From positions 1,426,001-1,490,000 of the forward strand of contig OZ241886.1 in the NCBI GenBank assembly GCA_965203375.1: a stretch of 64,000 nucleotides of DNA. The letters are read 5' to 3'. Source of the stretch: CATQHS01 sp965203375 (lineage in GTDB: Bacteria; Actinomycetota; Acidimicrobiia; Acidimicrobiales; Aldehydirespiratoraceae). The notes beneath the pieces are model-generated. The model worked only from the letters and a program-made list of their open reading frames with translations, made no database searches and was not told where the DNA came from. Below are positions 37,259 through 45,999 of this stretch, one piece after another; the stretch's first letter is position 1, and every line of letters begins with the position of its first letter. Position numbers and translations under genes: made by a program.

Positions 37259-38266
37259 GTGCAGCTCGGGCTGACGCTGGGGTACTGGGGCCGGGGGATG
37301 CCCGAGGGCCTGGTGGAGCTGGCCGTCGCCGCCGAGGAGTCCGGGTTCGACGCGGTGTGGTCGGCCGAGTCGTGGGGGTCCGACGTGTTCTCGCCGCTGG
37401 TGCTGATCGCGGCCCGCACCGAGCGGGTGAAGCTGGGCACCGGCGTGGTCCAGATCTCCGCCCGCACCCCCACGGCCACGGCCATGCACGCCGTGACCCT
37501 CGACCACATCTCCGGCGGCCGGGTGATCCTCGGGCTGGGGGTGTCGGGCCCCCAAGTGGTGGAGGGCTGGTACGGGCAGCCCTTCGGCCGCCCGCTGGCC
37601 CGCACCCGGGAGTACGTGGAAATCCTCCGGCGGGTCTTCGCCCGGGCCGAGCCGCTGCAATTCGACGGCGCCCATCACCGGCACCCCTACGACGGCCCCG
37701 GCGCCGCGGGCCTGGGCAAGCCGCTGAAGATCATGACCCACCCGCTGCGAGACATCCCCGTCTGGATCGGCGCCGAGGGGCCCCGCAACGTGGCCCAGAC
37801 CGTCGAGATCGCCGACGGCTGGCTGCCGCTGTACTACTCGCCGTTCCGGCCCGAGGTGTACGCCGACTCCCTGGCCGGGGCCCGGCCCGGCTTCGAGATC
37901 GCGGTGAACGTCACCCTGCGGGTCTGCGCCGACGTGGAGGAGGCCCTGTGGCCCATCAAGGCCGTTCTGGCCTTCTACATCGGGGGGATGGGGGCGCGGG
38001 GCCAGAACTACCACACCGAGCTGATGGCCCGGATGGGATACGAGCAGGCGGCCCGCACCGTGCAGGACCTGTTCCTGGCTGGCCGCCGGGACGAGGCCGT
38101 GGCCGCGGTGCCCTCGGAGTTCGCCGACGAGATCTCCCTGGTCGGCCCGGTCGAGCGGATCAGAGACCGGCTCCAGGCCTGGGCCTCCACCCCCGTGACC
38201 ATGCTGAACGTCTCAGCCCGCACCCCCGAAGAGTGCCGCCAAGCCGCCGACCTAATAAAGGGCTAA
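37259..38266 (+). CDS. LLM-class F420-dependent oxidoreductase
   Basis: A 335-residue luciferase-like enzyme of the actinobacterial F420 group. The N-terminus MQLGLTLGYWGRGMPEGLVEL, AEESGFDAVWSAESWGSDVF and RTERVKLGTGVVQISARTPT are typical, and GRVILGLGVSGPQVVEGWYG covers the cofactor phosphate region. The start is GTG 37259. Related proteins reduce or oxidise small organic molecules, but assignment below family level is not possible. The spacer upstream holds a diverged duplicate of this start region. Downstream it converges with another family member across a 53-bp palindromic repeat (38328-38380). Confidence 0.9.
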   Translation: MQLGLTLGYWGRGMPEGLVELAVAAEESGFDAVWSAESWGSDVFSPLVLIAARTERVKLGTGVVQISARTPTATAMHAVTLDHISGGRVILGLGVSGPQVVEGWYGQPFGRPLARTREYVEILRRVFARAEPLQFDGAHHRHPYDGPGAAGLGKPLKIMTHPLRDIPVWIGAEGPRNVAQTVEIADGWLPLYYSPFRPEVYADSLAGARPGFEIAVNVTLRVCADVEEALWPIKAVLAFYIGGMGARGQNYHTELMARMGYEQAARTVQDLFLAGRRDEAVAAVPSEFADEISLVGPVERIRDRLQAWASTPVTMLNVSARTPEECRQAADLIKG

Positions 38267-38327
38267 CGCCCCCTCCCTGTTTTCCGCCCCCTGGGTCTCC
38301 ACCCCCCCCTCCGGTTTCCGCCCCTCT

Positions 38328-38380
38328 GTTTTTCTGAGCAAAAATCGTCGCTATACCGCTAACGGATGCTCAGAAAAACC
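38328..38380. repeat. 53-bp palindromic intergenic repeat, copy 1
   Basis: A 13-bp inverted repeat (gtttttctgagca at 38328-38340, tgctcagaaaaac at 38367-38379) flanks a 26-bp middle containing cgctataccgc. It lies between two convergent genes. The same element occurs at 47272, 47334 and 51733. It has no coding capacity. Confidence 0.88.
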
Positions 38381-38454
38381 GCAAGGGCGGACCGGCCCGA
38401 GCGGGTCAGCGAATCGGCCTCAGCGAATCGGCCCGAGCGACTCAGCGGGGCGGA

Positions 38455-39669
38455 TCAGGGGTGGTAGGGGACCGGCATGGAGGCGCTGGGCGGGAGGGTC
38501 ACCTCGATCTCGGGCGGCGGGTCGTTCCACTCCGGGTGCTTGCGCACGAAGTTGGCCCGGTACTTCTCGGTGGAGTGGGTGGCGTCCTTGTCGAACTCGG
38601 GGATCACCTGGTCGCCGAAGACCTCGATCATCTCGAGGATCTCCTCGTACTCGAACCCCTCGCTGGGCAAGCCGAACACGAGCTGGTCGGTGCCCACCGC
38701 CACGTAGGACCGCTCGAGCTGCTCGCACACCTCCTCGGGGGTGCCGCACAGCATGTAGCCGGCCTCTATGGCGAAGTCGAGGGTGGCCTCGTCGGGCAGC
38801 CCCAGCGGGGGCTCGGGCCAGGTGGCGGCGCCCGGCTTCTTGGGGATGGTGTCGTGGTACAGGCACACCATCGAGTACAGGTAGCCGCGGCCCTTCGTCA
38901 GGGCGATCTCGCGGGCCCGCCGCCGGTCCTCCAGGCAGATCAGGGCGTTGGTCATCATCACGTTGTCGTTCATGTATGACCCGAGCGGCTCGGTGCAGCC
39001 CGCGATGGCCTCCTTGTAGGAATCGATGCGGCCCTTGAGGGCGGGCGCCGGATCGAAGTTGAAGGCGATGGCGCCCATGCCCAGCGACCCGGCGGTGGCG
39101 AAGGTGGCCAGGTTGCCGCAGGCCACCCACAGGGGCGGATGGGTGCCGTGCAGGGGCTTGGGCAGGATGTTGTGGCCGGGCGGCACGTGGAAGTGCTCGC
39201 CCTCGTAGGAGTAGTCGCGCTGGGCCCACATCCGGGGGATCTCGGCCATCACCTCGGCCCACATGGCCTTGGTCTCGGAGGTGAGGGTGCCGTTGAAGCT
39301 GGCCACCTCGTGGCTGCCCGCCCCCCGCCCGGTGCCGAACTCGAAGCGGCCCTCGCAGAAGTGGTCGAGCATGGCGGCCCGCTCCGCCAGCCGGACCGGG
39401 TGCTCCTTGGTGGTGGGGAGGCTGGTGATGGCCGTGCCCAGGTGGATGTATTCGGTCTGGGCCGCCACCCAGCCGATCATCACCTCGGGGGCCGAGAGGT
39501 GGCTGTACTCGGTGAGGGTGTGGTGCTCGCCGAACCAGGCGAACTTCCAGTTGTGCTTGTCGGCGCAGATCGGGTACGACGCCTCCCTCATCAACATGAG
39601 GTGCTCGTGCTCGGGGATGTGGGCCGACGGCCCGGGGATGTAGCCGTTCTGGAAGATTCCGAACTCCAC
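38455..39669 (-). CDS. LLM-class flavin-dependent oxidoreductase (alkanal monooxygenase-like)
   Basis: A 404-residue luciferase-family protein. The GTG at 39669 (VEFGIFQNGYIPG) has GGAGG about 8 nt upstream. The longer frame to 39723 begins before that site. WKFAWFGEHHTLTEYSHLSAPEV and LPTTKEHPVRLAERAAMLDH are the conserved substrate/cofactor edge. A long C-terminal extension (PEEVCEQLERSYVAVGTDQL to the end) is shared with the paralogue at 50441-51688. It is divergent from the methyltransferase gene. The substrate is unknown. Such large two-part members occur in actinobacterial xenobiotic, sterol or terpene degradation regions. Confidence 0.88.
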   Translation of the reverse strand: MEFGIFQNGYIPGPSAHIPEHEHLMLMREASYPICADKHNWKFAWFGEHHTLTEYSHLSAPEVMIGWVAAQTEYIHLGTAITSLPTTKEHPVRLAERAAMLDHFCEGRFEFGTGRGAGSHEVASFNGTLTSETKAMWAEVMAEIPRMWAQRDYSYEGEHFHVPPGHNILPKPLHGTHPPLWVACGNLATFATAGSLGMGAIAFNFDPAPALKGRIDSYKEAIAGCTEPLGSYMNDNVMMTNALICLEDRRRAREIALTKGRGYLYSMVCLYHDTIPKKPGAATWPEPPLGLPDEATLDFAIEAGYMLCGTPEEVCEQLERSYVAVGTDQLVFGLPSEGFEYEEILEMIEVFGDQVIPEFDKDATHSTEKYRANFVRKHPEWNDPPPEIEVTLPPSASMPVPYHP

Positions 39670-39746
39670 GACCTGCCTCCGATCTCTGGGCTCGAGGATC
39701 AGACCACCGGGATCGGGGACCACGGTACCGGGTTATGGTCGGGTCC

Positions 39747-40355
39747 GTGACCCGCTGGAGCGAGTCCGGGGGCGCCAGGGGCGACGACTACGACGCCCGC
39801 TGGCGCAGGATGGAGGCGGCCGGTGAGTCGATCCACGGCGAGGCCGACCTCATCGAGTGGTTCGGGCCGTCCAGCGTGCTCGACGCCGGCTGCGGCACCG
39901 GCCGGGTGGCCGTCGAGCTGGCCCGCCGGGGCGTCGAGGCGGTGGGCGTGGACCTCGACCCGGCCATGCTGGCCGCGGCCCGGCGCAAGGGCCCCGGCGT
40001 CGAATGGGTCGAGGGCGACCTGGCCGACGTGACCGTCGCCGACGACCGGGGCCGGCGGCGGGCCTTCGACGCGGTGGTGATGGCCGGCAACGTGATGATC
40101 TTCCTGGCGCCCGGCACCGAGGCCGCGGTGCTGGCCAACATGGCCCGCCATCTGGGACTGAGAGGGCGGATCGTGGCCGGCTTCCAGCTCGACCGGCCCG
40201 GCCCGGCGCTGGCCGGCTTCGACCGGATGGCGGCTGAGGCCGGGCTGGCCCTCGAGCACCGGTGGTCCACCTGGGACCGCCGCCCCTACACCGGCGGAGA
40301 GTACGCTGTGTCGGTGTGGATTGCACAAAATCGCACTCAGCTTCCATCGTTATAA
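39747..40355 (+). CDS. Class I SAM-dependent methyltransferase
   Basis: A 202-residue Rossmann methyltransferase with SAM motif VLDAGCGTGRVAVELA and acidic DLDPAMLAAAR. The substrate is not evident. The likely start is GTG 39747 (MTRWSES). The ATG at 39735 is part of a TATGGT hexamer that could instead be the -10 of a leaderless message. The last about 15 codons (SVWIAQNRTQLPSL) depart from the usual C-terminus and composition falls sharply. The frame may thus have been re-terminated where lower-GC DNA was inserted. A 34-bp piece of this gene (40030-40063) recurs after the next gene at 41268-41301. Confidence 0.82.
   Translation: MTRWSESGGARGDDYDARWRRMEAAGESIHGEADLIEWFGPSSVLDAGCGTGRVAVELARRGVEAVGVDLDPAMLAAARRKGPGVEWVEGDLADVTVADDRGRRRAFDAVVMAGNVMIFLAPGTEAAVLANMARHLGLRGRIVAGFQLDRPGPALAGFDRMAAEAGLALEHRWSTWDRRPYTGGEYAVSVWIAQNRTQLPSL
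40030..40063. repeat. 34-bp direct repeat, copy inside the methyltransferase gene
   Basis: Matches 41268-41301 with one difference. Together the copies flank the first sterol-desaturase gene and the methyltransferase 3' part. Confidence 0.85.
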
Positions 40356-40358
40356 CGT

Positions 40359-41270
40359 ATGTCCGTGCCTGAACAGCTAGCTGAGCAACCAGTTGAGACA
40401 GTTATCGCGCGAATTGTCCAGATAGCTGCTTACCCATTTTCGATGACATTGGGATTTGGGCTCTACTTCTTGCTCCTCAGGATGGATATACATATCGTCT
40501 TATCGGCGGGGATTCCGTGCTTCGTCGTCTTAATGCTAGTCATCCTTCATGAGATGTGGCTGCCTTATCGTTCTGAATGGAGGCCTACTATTGATGATAT
40601 CCGCATTGACCTAGCGTTCTTATTGACGAGTAAAATCTTGGTTCCTGTGGTGCTTTTGGTTACAGTTACAGATGCGATTCAAGCAATCGACATAGCTCCT
40701 ACAGCCCTTTGGCCTCATAGTTGGCCAGTAGTTGTACAGGGAGTTATGGTGCTTTTATTTACAGAACTCATACGGTATTGGTATCACAGAATATCCCATA
40801 ATGTTAGTTTTCTGTGGAAGTTTCATGTTGCCCACCACAATCAACGCCATCTCTATTGGTTGATTTCCACCCGATTCCACCCTCTAGAGGACACGATCAA
40901 GTACATGATTCAAACACTGCCCTTCATAGTAATGGCTGTCTCTTCAGAGGTGTTGATGATTTCATTCTTGGTTATAGCTTTCACCGGATTCTATCAGCAT
41001 TCCAACTGTCAGATCAGACTTGGTCCGCTCAACTATGTGGTGCATGGACCCGAGTTACATCGTTGGCACCACTCCGAATTAGCTGAGGAATCGAATCGCA
41101 ACTACGGGCATTCTCTTATAATCTGGGATGTGGTTTTTGGAACCCGGTTCCTGCCCCGAGATCGTGATGTCGATCGAACCGGGCTAGTCGGTCAAAATCC
41201 GGCAGGATATCTGCGGCAGTTGATAGCTCCGTTTCAACAGGCACGAAACGAGCAGGCGCTGCGGATATGA
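40359..41270 (+). CDS. Sterol desaturase / fatty-acid hydroxylase family protein 1
   Basis: A 303-residue membrane-bound di-iron oxygenase. The histidine clusters are HRISH (HxxxH), HVAHH (HxxHH) and HRWHH with NCQIRLGPLNYVV between, as in the fatty acid hydroxylase superfamily (sterol C5 desaturase, alkylglycerol monooxygenase, carotenoid hydroxylase). Three to four hydrophobic segments place it in the membrane. It would hydroxylate or desaturate a lipid-like chain with O2. The GC content is only about 46%, far below the surroundings. It starts 4 bp after the methyltransferase stop. Its own TGA lies inside the 34-bp repeat copied from the methyltransferase gene. Confidence 0.9.
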   Translation: MSVPEQLAEQPVETVIARIVQIAAYPFSMTLGFGLYFLLLRMDIHIVLSAGIPCFVVLMLVILHEMWLPYRSEWRPTIDDIRIDLAFLLTSKILVPVVLLVTVTDAIQAIDIAPTALWPHSWPVVVQGVMVLLFTELIRYWYHRISHNVSFLWKFHVAHHNQRHLYWLISTRFHPLEDTIKYMIQTLPFIVMAVSSEVLMISFLVIAFTGFYQHSNCQIRLGPLNYVVHGPELHRWHHSELAEESNRNYGHSLIIWDVVFGTRFLPRDRDVDRTGLVGQNPAGYLRQLIAPFQQARNEQALRI

Positions 41271-41301
41271 CCGTCGCCGATGACCGGGGCCGGCGGCGGG
41301 C
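41268..41301. repeat. 34-bp direct repeat, copy after the first sterol-desaturase gene
   Basis: A second copy of the methyltransferase-internal 34 bp (one mismatch), starting at the stop codon of the oxygenase gene. It is an island of high GC inside low-GC DNA. Confidence 0.85.
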
Positions 41302-41390
41302 TCCACACTTGCCGAGTCTTTCCTCCCCTGTCCGGCTGAGAAATTGCAGCGCTAACGGACCTGCTTCCCGTAACCTTGACTCGGACCCTT

Positions 41391-42281
41391 ATGACTGAAA
41401 AACATGTTCTGACGCAGGTTGAAAGAATCGTTGAGATAGCCTCATATCCGTTCTGTATGACGCTCGGCTATGGGCTGTACTTCGCCTTCGTCTCAGCCGA
41501 GTTGCATGGAGCTGTCTCTGCCTATGTTGCCGTTACAGCCATCGCTGGTCTCATCACACTTCATGAGGTGCGACTGCCCTGCCGACCAGAATGGAAGCCC
41601 TCCCCGGCTGAAGTTCGCAGCGATCTTGCCTTCATGTCAACGGTTCAGATACTGCTACCCCTGCTGTTGTCGCTCACGATCGTGGCGGCCATTCAGGGAA
41701 GCGGCATGTCCCCTTCCTCCCTCTGGCCTCACAATCTGCCGGTCGCGGTGCAGGTGGTGATGATGCTGCTGGTGTCGGATTTCTTGAGGTATTGGCTCCA
41801 CCGGGCTTTTCACAAGTTCGTCTTCATGTGGCGGTTTCATGCCGTCCACCACTCGCCTCACCGTCTTTACTGGTTGAATGTCGGCCGCTTCCACCCTTTG
41901 GAGAAAGCGGTGCAGTATTCGGTAGACACGCTGCCGTTCGCGGCCATGGCCGTAGCTCCAGAAGTCTTGACGGCTTACTTCGTATTCTATGCCATCAACG
42001 GTTTCTTCCAACACTCGAACTGCCGAGTCAGGCTCGGTCCGCTCAACTATGTAGTTAGCGGACCAGAGTTGCATCGATGGCATCACTCTGAGTTCGCCGA
42101 GGAGTCGGATCACAATTACGGCAACAACCTGATCATATGGGACTTGATATTCGGGACTAGGTTTCTTCCCCGAAACAGCGATGTCGGCCGACTGGGGTTG
42201 ATCAACCGCAGCTATCCGATGGATTACCTGCGACAGATGAGCACCCCATTTGTGCGGGGCCTGGACAAATGGGCAGGGTAG
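41391..42281 (+). CDS. Sterol desaturase / fatty-acid hydroxylase family protein 2
   Basis: A 296-residue paralogue of the preceding oxygenase, with the same order of motifs (HRAFH, HAVHH, HRWHH; NCRVRLGPLNYVV) and about half of residues identical by eye. The ATG at 41391 is preferred over the TTG at 41376. The GC content (about 54%) is higher than that of copy 1, so the two have different histories or ages. Its 3' end overlaps the GH3 gene by 13 bp, implying translational coupling and a shared operon. Two successive di-iron oxygenases suggest two oxidation steps, or two positions, on the same acyl or isoprenoid substrate. Confidence 0.9.
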   Translation: MTEKHVLTQVERIVEIASYPFCMTLGYGLYFAFVSAELHGAVSAYVAVTAIAGLITLHEVRLPCRPEWKPSPAEVRSDLAFMSTVQILLPLLLSLTIVAAIQGSGMSPSSLWPHNLPVAVQVVMMLLVSDFLRYWLHRAFHKFVFMWRFHAVHHSPHRLYWLNVGRFHPLEKAVQYSVDTLPFAAMAVAPEVLTAYFVFYAINGFFQHSNCRVRLGPLNYVVSGPELHRWHHSEFAEESDHNYGNNLIIWDLIFGTRFLPRNSDVGRLGLINRSYPMDYLRQMSTPFVRGLDKWAG

Positions 42282-43921
42282 GCCACGGCCTCTTCAGGGC
42301 CGCCTTGGGCCTCAAGGCCGGCGGGCCGTACCGGCGGTTGCTGAGCCAGGCGGCCTCCCCCGAGGCCGCTCAGACTCGGCTGCTGCGACGGGTTCTGGCT
42401 CAGAATGCCGACACCGAGTTCGGTCGCAGGCACGGATTCTCCGATATCGCGACCGTGGACGAATTCCGACGCGCCGTTCCGATTCACACCTATGAGGACT
42501 TGCGCCCACTCATCGAGCGGCAGGAACTCACGGGAGATCGCTGTCTGACCGCGGATCAGCCCGTTTACTATCACCGCACCAGCGGCACGCTCGGCGAGCC
42601 CAAGAACATCCCGGTGACCGCCGATGGCATGAAGCGGATGAAGAGGGATCATCGTCTAGCCGCGTACTGCTGGACCAAGGGGACGGACGCCATCGAGGGC
42701 AAGAGCGTGTCGATAGTCGGAGCCGCGGTCGAAGGCCACATGGCCGGCGGAACCCCGTACGGGTCCGCGTCGGGGCTCATTTATCGGGGCCAGCCTTCGA
42801 TTGTGAGGTCTCGCTATGTTCTGCCCTACGAGCTGATGACGATGTCGGATTATGACGCCCGCTATCTGGCCATCGCCGCCTACGGCCTCGCGGAGGCGAA
42901 GGTCACGGCTGTAGCATCGGCCAATCCATCTACGTTTCTGAAGCTGTTGTCGGTTGCTAACCAAAACCTTGAAGCCGTCCTCGACTTGATCGCAACCGGA
43001 CGCCTGCCGGCCGAGGCCGAGCGCCTGGTGCCCGCGGGCGGCCGATTGTCGCCGAACCCGGCGCGGGCCGCTGGCTTGGAAAAGATGGCCTCTAATGCGC
43101 CGCTTAGCTACGCGGACGTTTGGCCGGACCTCCGCGCGGTGTTCACCTGGACAGGTGGGAGTTGCGGCATCGCGCTCGGTGCTCTGGAGCCCCTTCTTCC
43201 CACCGCTGCTGAGATAATTGAACTGGGCTATACTTCTAGCGAATTCAGAGGGACTATCAATTTGGACTCGCGTCAGAATCTCTGTATTCCAACTTTGAGT
43301 AGCACCCTATTTGAGTTTGCGCCTAGACGCGAATGGGAATCAGGATCGAAGGATACCCTGGGCCTGCATGAGCTAGAGGAAGGAGGGGAGTACTACGTAA
43401 TTGTGACCACTAGCGAAGGCTTATATCGGTATGACATAAATGACATTTTGCGAGTAAATGGCAAAATAAGGAACACACCCACGCTCGAATTCGTTCAGAA
43501 AGGCAAGGGCGTCACAAATATTACGGGCGAGAAAGTCACCGAATCTCAAGTGCTGAACGTGGTACCGCAGGTGCTTTCTAAGCATGGCCCACACCCGCGA
43601 TTCTTCGTTATGATCGCCGCCGATGATCCTCCCGCGTATACCTTGTATGTCGAATGGGATGCCCCCGATGAACTCGCGGGCATCGCGGCTGAGGTGGACC
43701 GGACTTTGAGCGAAGCCAACATCGAATACAAGGCCAAACGGGCCAGCGGCCGGCTGCTGCCGCTGACACTGGGCCTTCTCCGCCCCGGTGCCGGCAGCCA
43801 GTACCGCCAGCACTGCGTGTCGGCCGGTCAGCGCGACGCCCAGTTCAAGTATTTGCACCTGCAGCACGAATCGGAGTGCTCGTTCGACTTCAGATCGCTC
43901 ATCGTGTCTTCCGAGGCTTGA
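42269..43921 (+). CDS. GH3 family acyl-acid amido synthetase
   Basis: A 550-residue adenylate-forming enzyme of the GH3 family, best known in plants for joining jasmonate, auxin or benzoates to amino acids. The ATP motif YYHRTSGTLGEPKNIPV, the YTSSEFRGTINL segment and the YRYDINDIL block before GKGVTNITGEKVTESQV are characteristic. Expected reaction: carboxylic acid plus ATP to acyl-AMP, then amide formation with an amino acid. It overlaps the oxygenase upstream by 13 bp and is followed after 1 bp by the enolase-superfamily gene. GC falls locally over 43.2-43.6 kb. Bacterial GH3 proteins are scattered and mostly uncharacterised. Confidence 0.88.
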   Translation: MGRVGHGLFRAALGLKAGGPYRRLLSQAASPEAAQTRLLRRVLAQNADTEFGRRHGFSDIATVDEFRRAVPIHTYEDLRPLIERQELTGDRCLTADQPVYYHRTSGTLGEPKNIPVTADGMKRMKRDHRLAAYCWTKGTDAIEGKSVSIVGAAVEGHMAGGTPYGSASGLIYRGQPSIVRSRYVLPYELMTMSDYDARYLAIAAYGLAEAKVTAVASANPSTFLKLLSVANQNLEAVLDLIATGRLPAEAERLVPAGGRLSPNPARAAGLEKMASNAPLSYADVWPDLRAVFTWTGGSCGIALGALEPLLPTAAEIIELGYTSSEFRGTINLDSRQNLCIPTLSSTLFEFAPRREWESGSKDTLGLHELEEGGEYYVIVTTSEGLYRYDINDILRVNGKIRNTPTLEFVQKGKGVTNITGEKVTESQVLNVVPQVLSKHGPHPRFFVMIAADDPPAYTLYVEWDAPDELAGIAAEVDRTLSEANIEYKAKRASGRLLPLTLGLLRPGAGSQYRQHCVSAGQRDAQFKYLHLQHESECSFDFRSLIVSSEA

Positions 43922-43922
43922 C

Positions 43923-45065
43923 ATGACGGCCGGGTCGATGCGCATCGCCGAACTCGAGGTGTTCCGCTACCCCGTTCCATTCAAGACGGCGTTTCGGCAT
44001 GCTTCCGCCACTCGTCGCCGGGCCGAGAATCTGATCGTCGCGGCCCGCTCCGATTGCGGCCGCACCGGCTACGGGGAGGGTTGCCCGAGGTCTTACGTCA
44101 CCGGCGAGACAGTCGAGGGAGGCGCGCGGTTCGTTCAAGAGCACCGAAGCGCAATATGCGATTCGGTCACCGACATCGGGAGTCTCCAAGACTGGATTGA
44201 AACCAACCGGCAGGTCATCGACCGAAATCCGGCGGCCTTCTGCGCCGTTGAGATCGCCATCGTGGACCTGATCGGCCAGATTATGCAGAGCCCGGTGGAG
44301 GAAGTGCTAGGCGTGCCCCGTCTCTCCGGCGACTTCGTCTATGCCGCGGTGCTGGGCGACGCCCCCTGGCCGGTGTATTGCTGGCAGCTTCTTCGCTACC
44401 GGAAGCGGGGATTCGGGGACTTCAAGGTCAAGCTGTCCGGAGAGCTGGAGCGGGATCGGGCCAAGCTGCGCCTCCTGCGCAAGGTGATCGACGGCCGCCG
44501 CGGCGCCGGCCCGGCCCGGGTGCGGCTGGACGCCAACAATCTCTGGACGGCGGCGGCCGACTGCCTCTCGCACATGGCGGCCCTGCCTGGCCAGATATTC
44601 GCGATCGAGGAGCCGCTGCAGCCCGGCGACCTCAACGGGCTCGCTCAGATCGCCGGCGAGGCGAGAACCCGTGTCATCCTCGACGAGAGCATCCTGCGCA
44701 TCGACCAGCTCCAGTCCCTCGACGGCGACCGCTGGATAGCGAATGTGAGGGTGTCGAAGATGGGCGGGCTTAATCGTTCGCTGGCCTTCGCCTCAGCAGC
44801 GGCTCAGCGAGGGTTGGGAATCATCGTGGGCGCACAAGTCGGGGAGACGAGCATCCTTACCCGGGCCGGGTTGACGGTGATGAGCGCGGCGAAAGAGCAC
44901 CTCCTGTCCAGCGAGGGCGCGTTCGGCACTCACCTGCTGCGCCGGGACTTGACCACCTCCAGCTTGATGTTCGGCCGCGGCGGCGTCCTCCGCGCCCGTG
45001 ACGCCAATGTCGGCGCCCCCGGCCTCGGCCTGAGCGTGCGCGACGGCGACTTGTCACCGCTGTAG
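43923..45065 (+). CDS. Enolase superfamily enzyme (muconate-lactonizing subgroup; dipeptide epimerase / N-acylamino-acid racemase-like)
   Basis: A 380-residue mandelate-racemase/MLE-type barrel. Catalytic Lys in FKVKLSG (KxK), metal ligands in RLDANN, IEEPL and ILDES, and the opposite-face Lys in VSKMGGL are all present. This is the two-lysine set used for 1,1-proton transfer in L-Ala-D/L-Glu epimerases and N-succinyl/N-acylamino-acid racemases. The ATG at 43923 begins one base after the GH3 stop. The longer frame from 43788 is overlap with GH3. As a GH3 partner it could invert the alpha-carbon of the N-acyl amino acid that GH3 makes. That link is inference from family chemistry and operon structure. 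Confidence 0.87.
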   Translation: MTAGSMRIAELEVFRYPVPFKTAFRHASATRRRAENLIVAARSDCGRTGYGEGCPRSYVTGETVEGGARFVQEHRSAICDSVTDIGSLQDWIETNRQVIDRNPAAFCAVEIAIVDLIGQIMQSPVEEVLGVPRLSGDFVYAAVLGDAPWPVYCWQLLRYRKRGFGDFKVKLSGELERDRAKLRLLRKVIDGRRGAGPARVRLDANNLWTAAADCLSHMAALPGQIFAIEEPLQPGDLNGLAQIAGEARTRVILDESILRIDQLQSLDGDRWIANVRVSKMGGLNRSLAFASAAAQRGLGIIVGAQVGETSILTRAGLTVMSAAKEHLLSSEGAFGTHLLRRDLTTSSLMFGRGGVLRARDANVGAPGLGLSVRDGDLSPL

Positions 45066-45097
45066 GGCGCCGCTCGCCGCTGCCGCAGTCCGCCGCG

Positions 45098-45970
45098 CTA
45101 ACCGACTCCGAGCTGGAGGCCGAGGACTCGGGCGGCGTTTTGGCGGAGGAACTTGGGCCACACCTCGTCTTTGAGGGGCACGCCGGGCAGCTCGGACATG
45201 ATCCGCTTCAGCGACAGGCCCATCGGGAAGTAGCCGGCGTAGATGATCTTGTCGCCGCCCCGGGTGTTGGCGTAGTCGATGATCGACTTCGGGTAGTACT
45301 TGGGGGCGAAGGCCGACGTGGAGTAGTGCAGGCCCGGCCATTTGAGCATCAGCTTCACGGCCAGGGCGTCCCAGGGCTCGCAGCCGTGGCGGGTCACCAG
45401 GGTTAGCTCGGGGAAGTCGTACATCACTTGGTCGATGCGCTCGACGTGCTGGGCGGCCATGGGCAGGCGGGGGCCGGGCACCCCGGCGCACATGAAGATG
45501 GGTATCTGAAGGTCGCAGCAGGCGGCGTAGATCGGATACCACTTGGCGTCGTCGATGGGCACCGGCGGGACGCAGCCGGCCGGGAAGGCCCCCACCGCCC
45601 GGATGCCGCGCTGGTCGTGGAGACCGCGGATCTTGCGGACCGAGCCCATCACGTCGTTGGCGTCCACCTGGCAGGACCCGACGAACCGGTCGGGGTGCTC
45701 GGCCAGCGCCTTGCGGCCCGTCTCGCCCTCGCATCCGACCAGTCCGATCTCGATGCCGTGGGCGTCCATCTCGGCCAGGGTCACCCCGATGGGGTCGCCC
45801 GCGCCCACCTTCTCCTTGGGCACCCCCTTGAACATGTACTCCACCGGGAAGTCGAACCCGGCCGACTCGGAGTCTTTGAGCTGGGTGCGGATGAACTCGT
45901 AGGTGGAGAAGTCGGGGCCGGGGAAGCCGATCATGGTGTCGATGATCCCGATGTCGCTCGGCATGGCCAT
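45098..45970 (-). CDS. Amidohydrolase family 2 protein (ACMSD-like fold)
   Basis: A 290-residue metal-dependent amidohydrolase-2/decarboxylase-type TIM barrel. It has EMDAHGIEIGLVGCEGETG, GSCQVDANDVMGSVRKI, a TRHGCEPWDALAVKLMLKWP block with a metal-side His, and the family's C-terminal KIIYAGYFPMGLSLKR. The usual N-terminal HxH is not present (IDTMIGFPGPD), which is frequent in the subgroup of actinobacterial degradation clusters. It may therefore lack one metal site. The ATG at 45970 follows GGAGGGAG. A second Met three codons on is possible. It heads into the convergent enolase gene and follows the acyl-CoA dehydrogenase in the same direction by 29 bp. Confidence 0.82.
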   Translation of the reverse strand: MAMPSDIGIIDTMIGFPGPDFSTYEFIRTQLKDSESAGFDFPVEYMFKGVPKEKVGAGDPIGVTLAEMDAHGIEIGLVGCEGETGRKALAEHPDRFVGSCQVDANDVMGSVRKIRGLHDQRGIRAVGAFPAGCVPPVPIDDAKWYPIYAACCDLQIPIFMCAGVPGPRLPMAAQHVERIDQVMYDFPELTLVTRHGCEPWDALAVKLMLKWPGLHYSTSAFAPKYYPKSIIDYANTRGGDKIIYAGYFPMGLSLKRIMSELPGVPLKDEVWPKFLRQNAARVLGLQLGVG

Positions 45971-45999
45971 GGTCGGCTCCCTCCTCGGTTGAGTGGCGA

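Noticed and set aside
38328..38380. The palindrome as a bidirectional terminator only
   Set aside because: The same element lies in tandem in a divergent promoter region (47272-47386), and the T-run is inside the left arm rather than after the hairpin.
40359..42281. Sterol biosynthesis in this organism based on the two sterol desaturases
   Set aside because: The family name is broad, and no squalene or sterol cyclase gene is nearby. The operon context with GH3 fits acyl-chain oxidation better.
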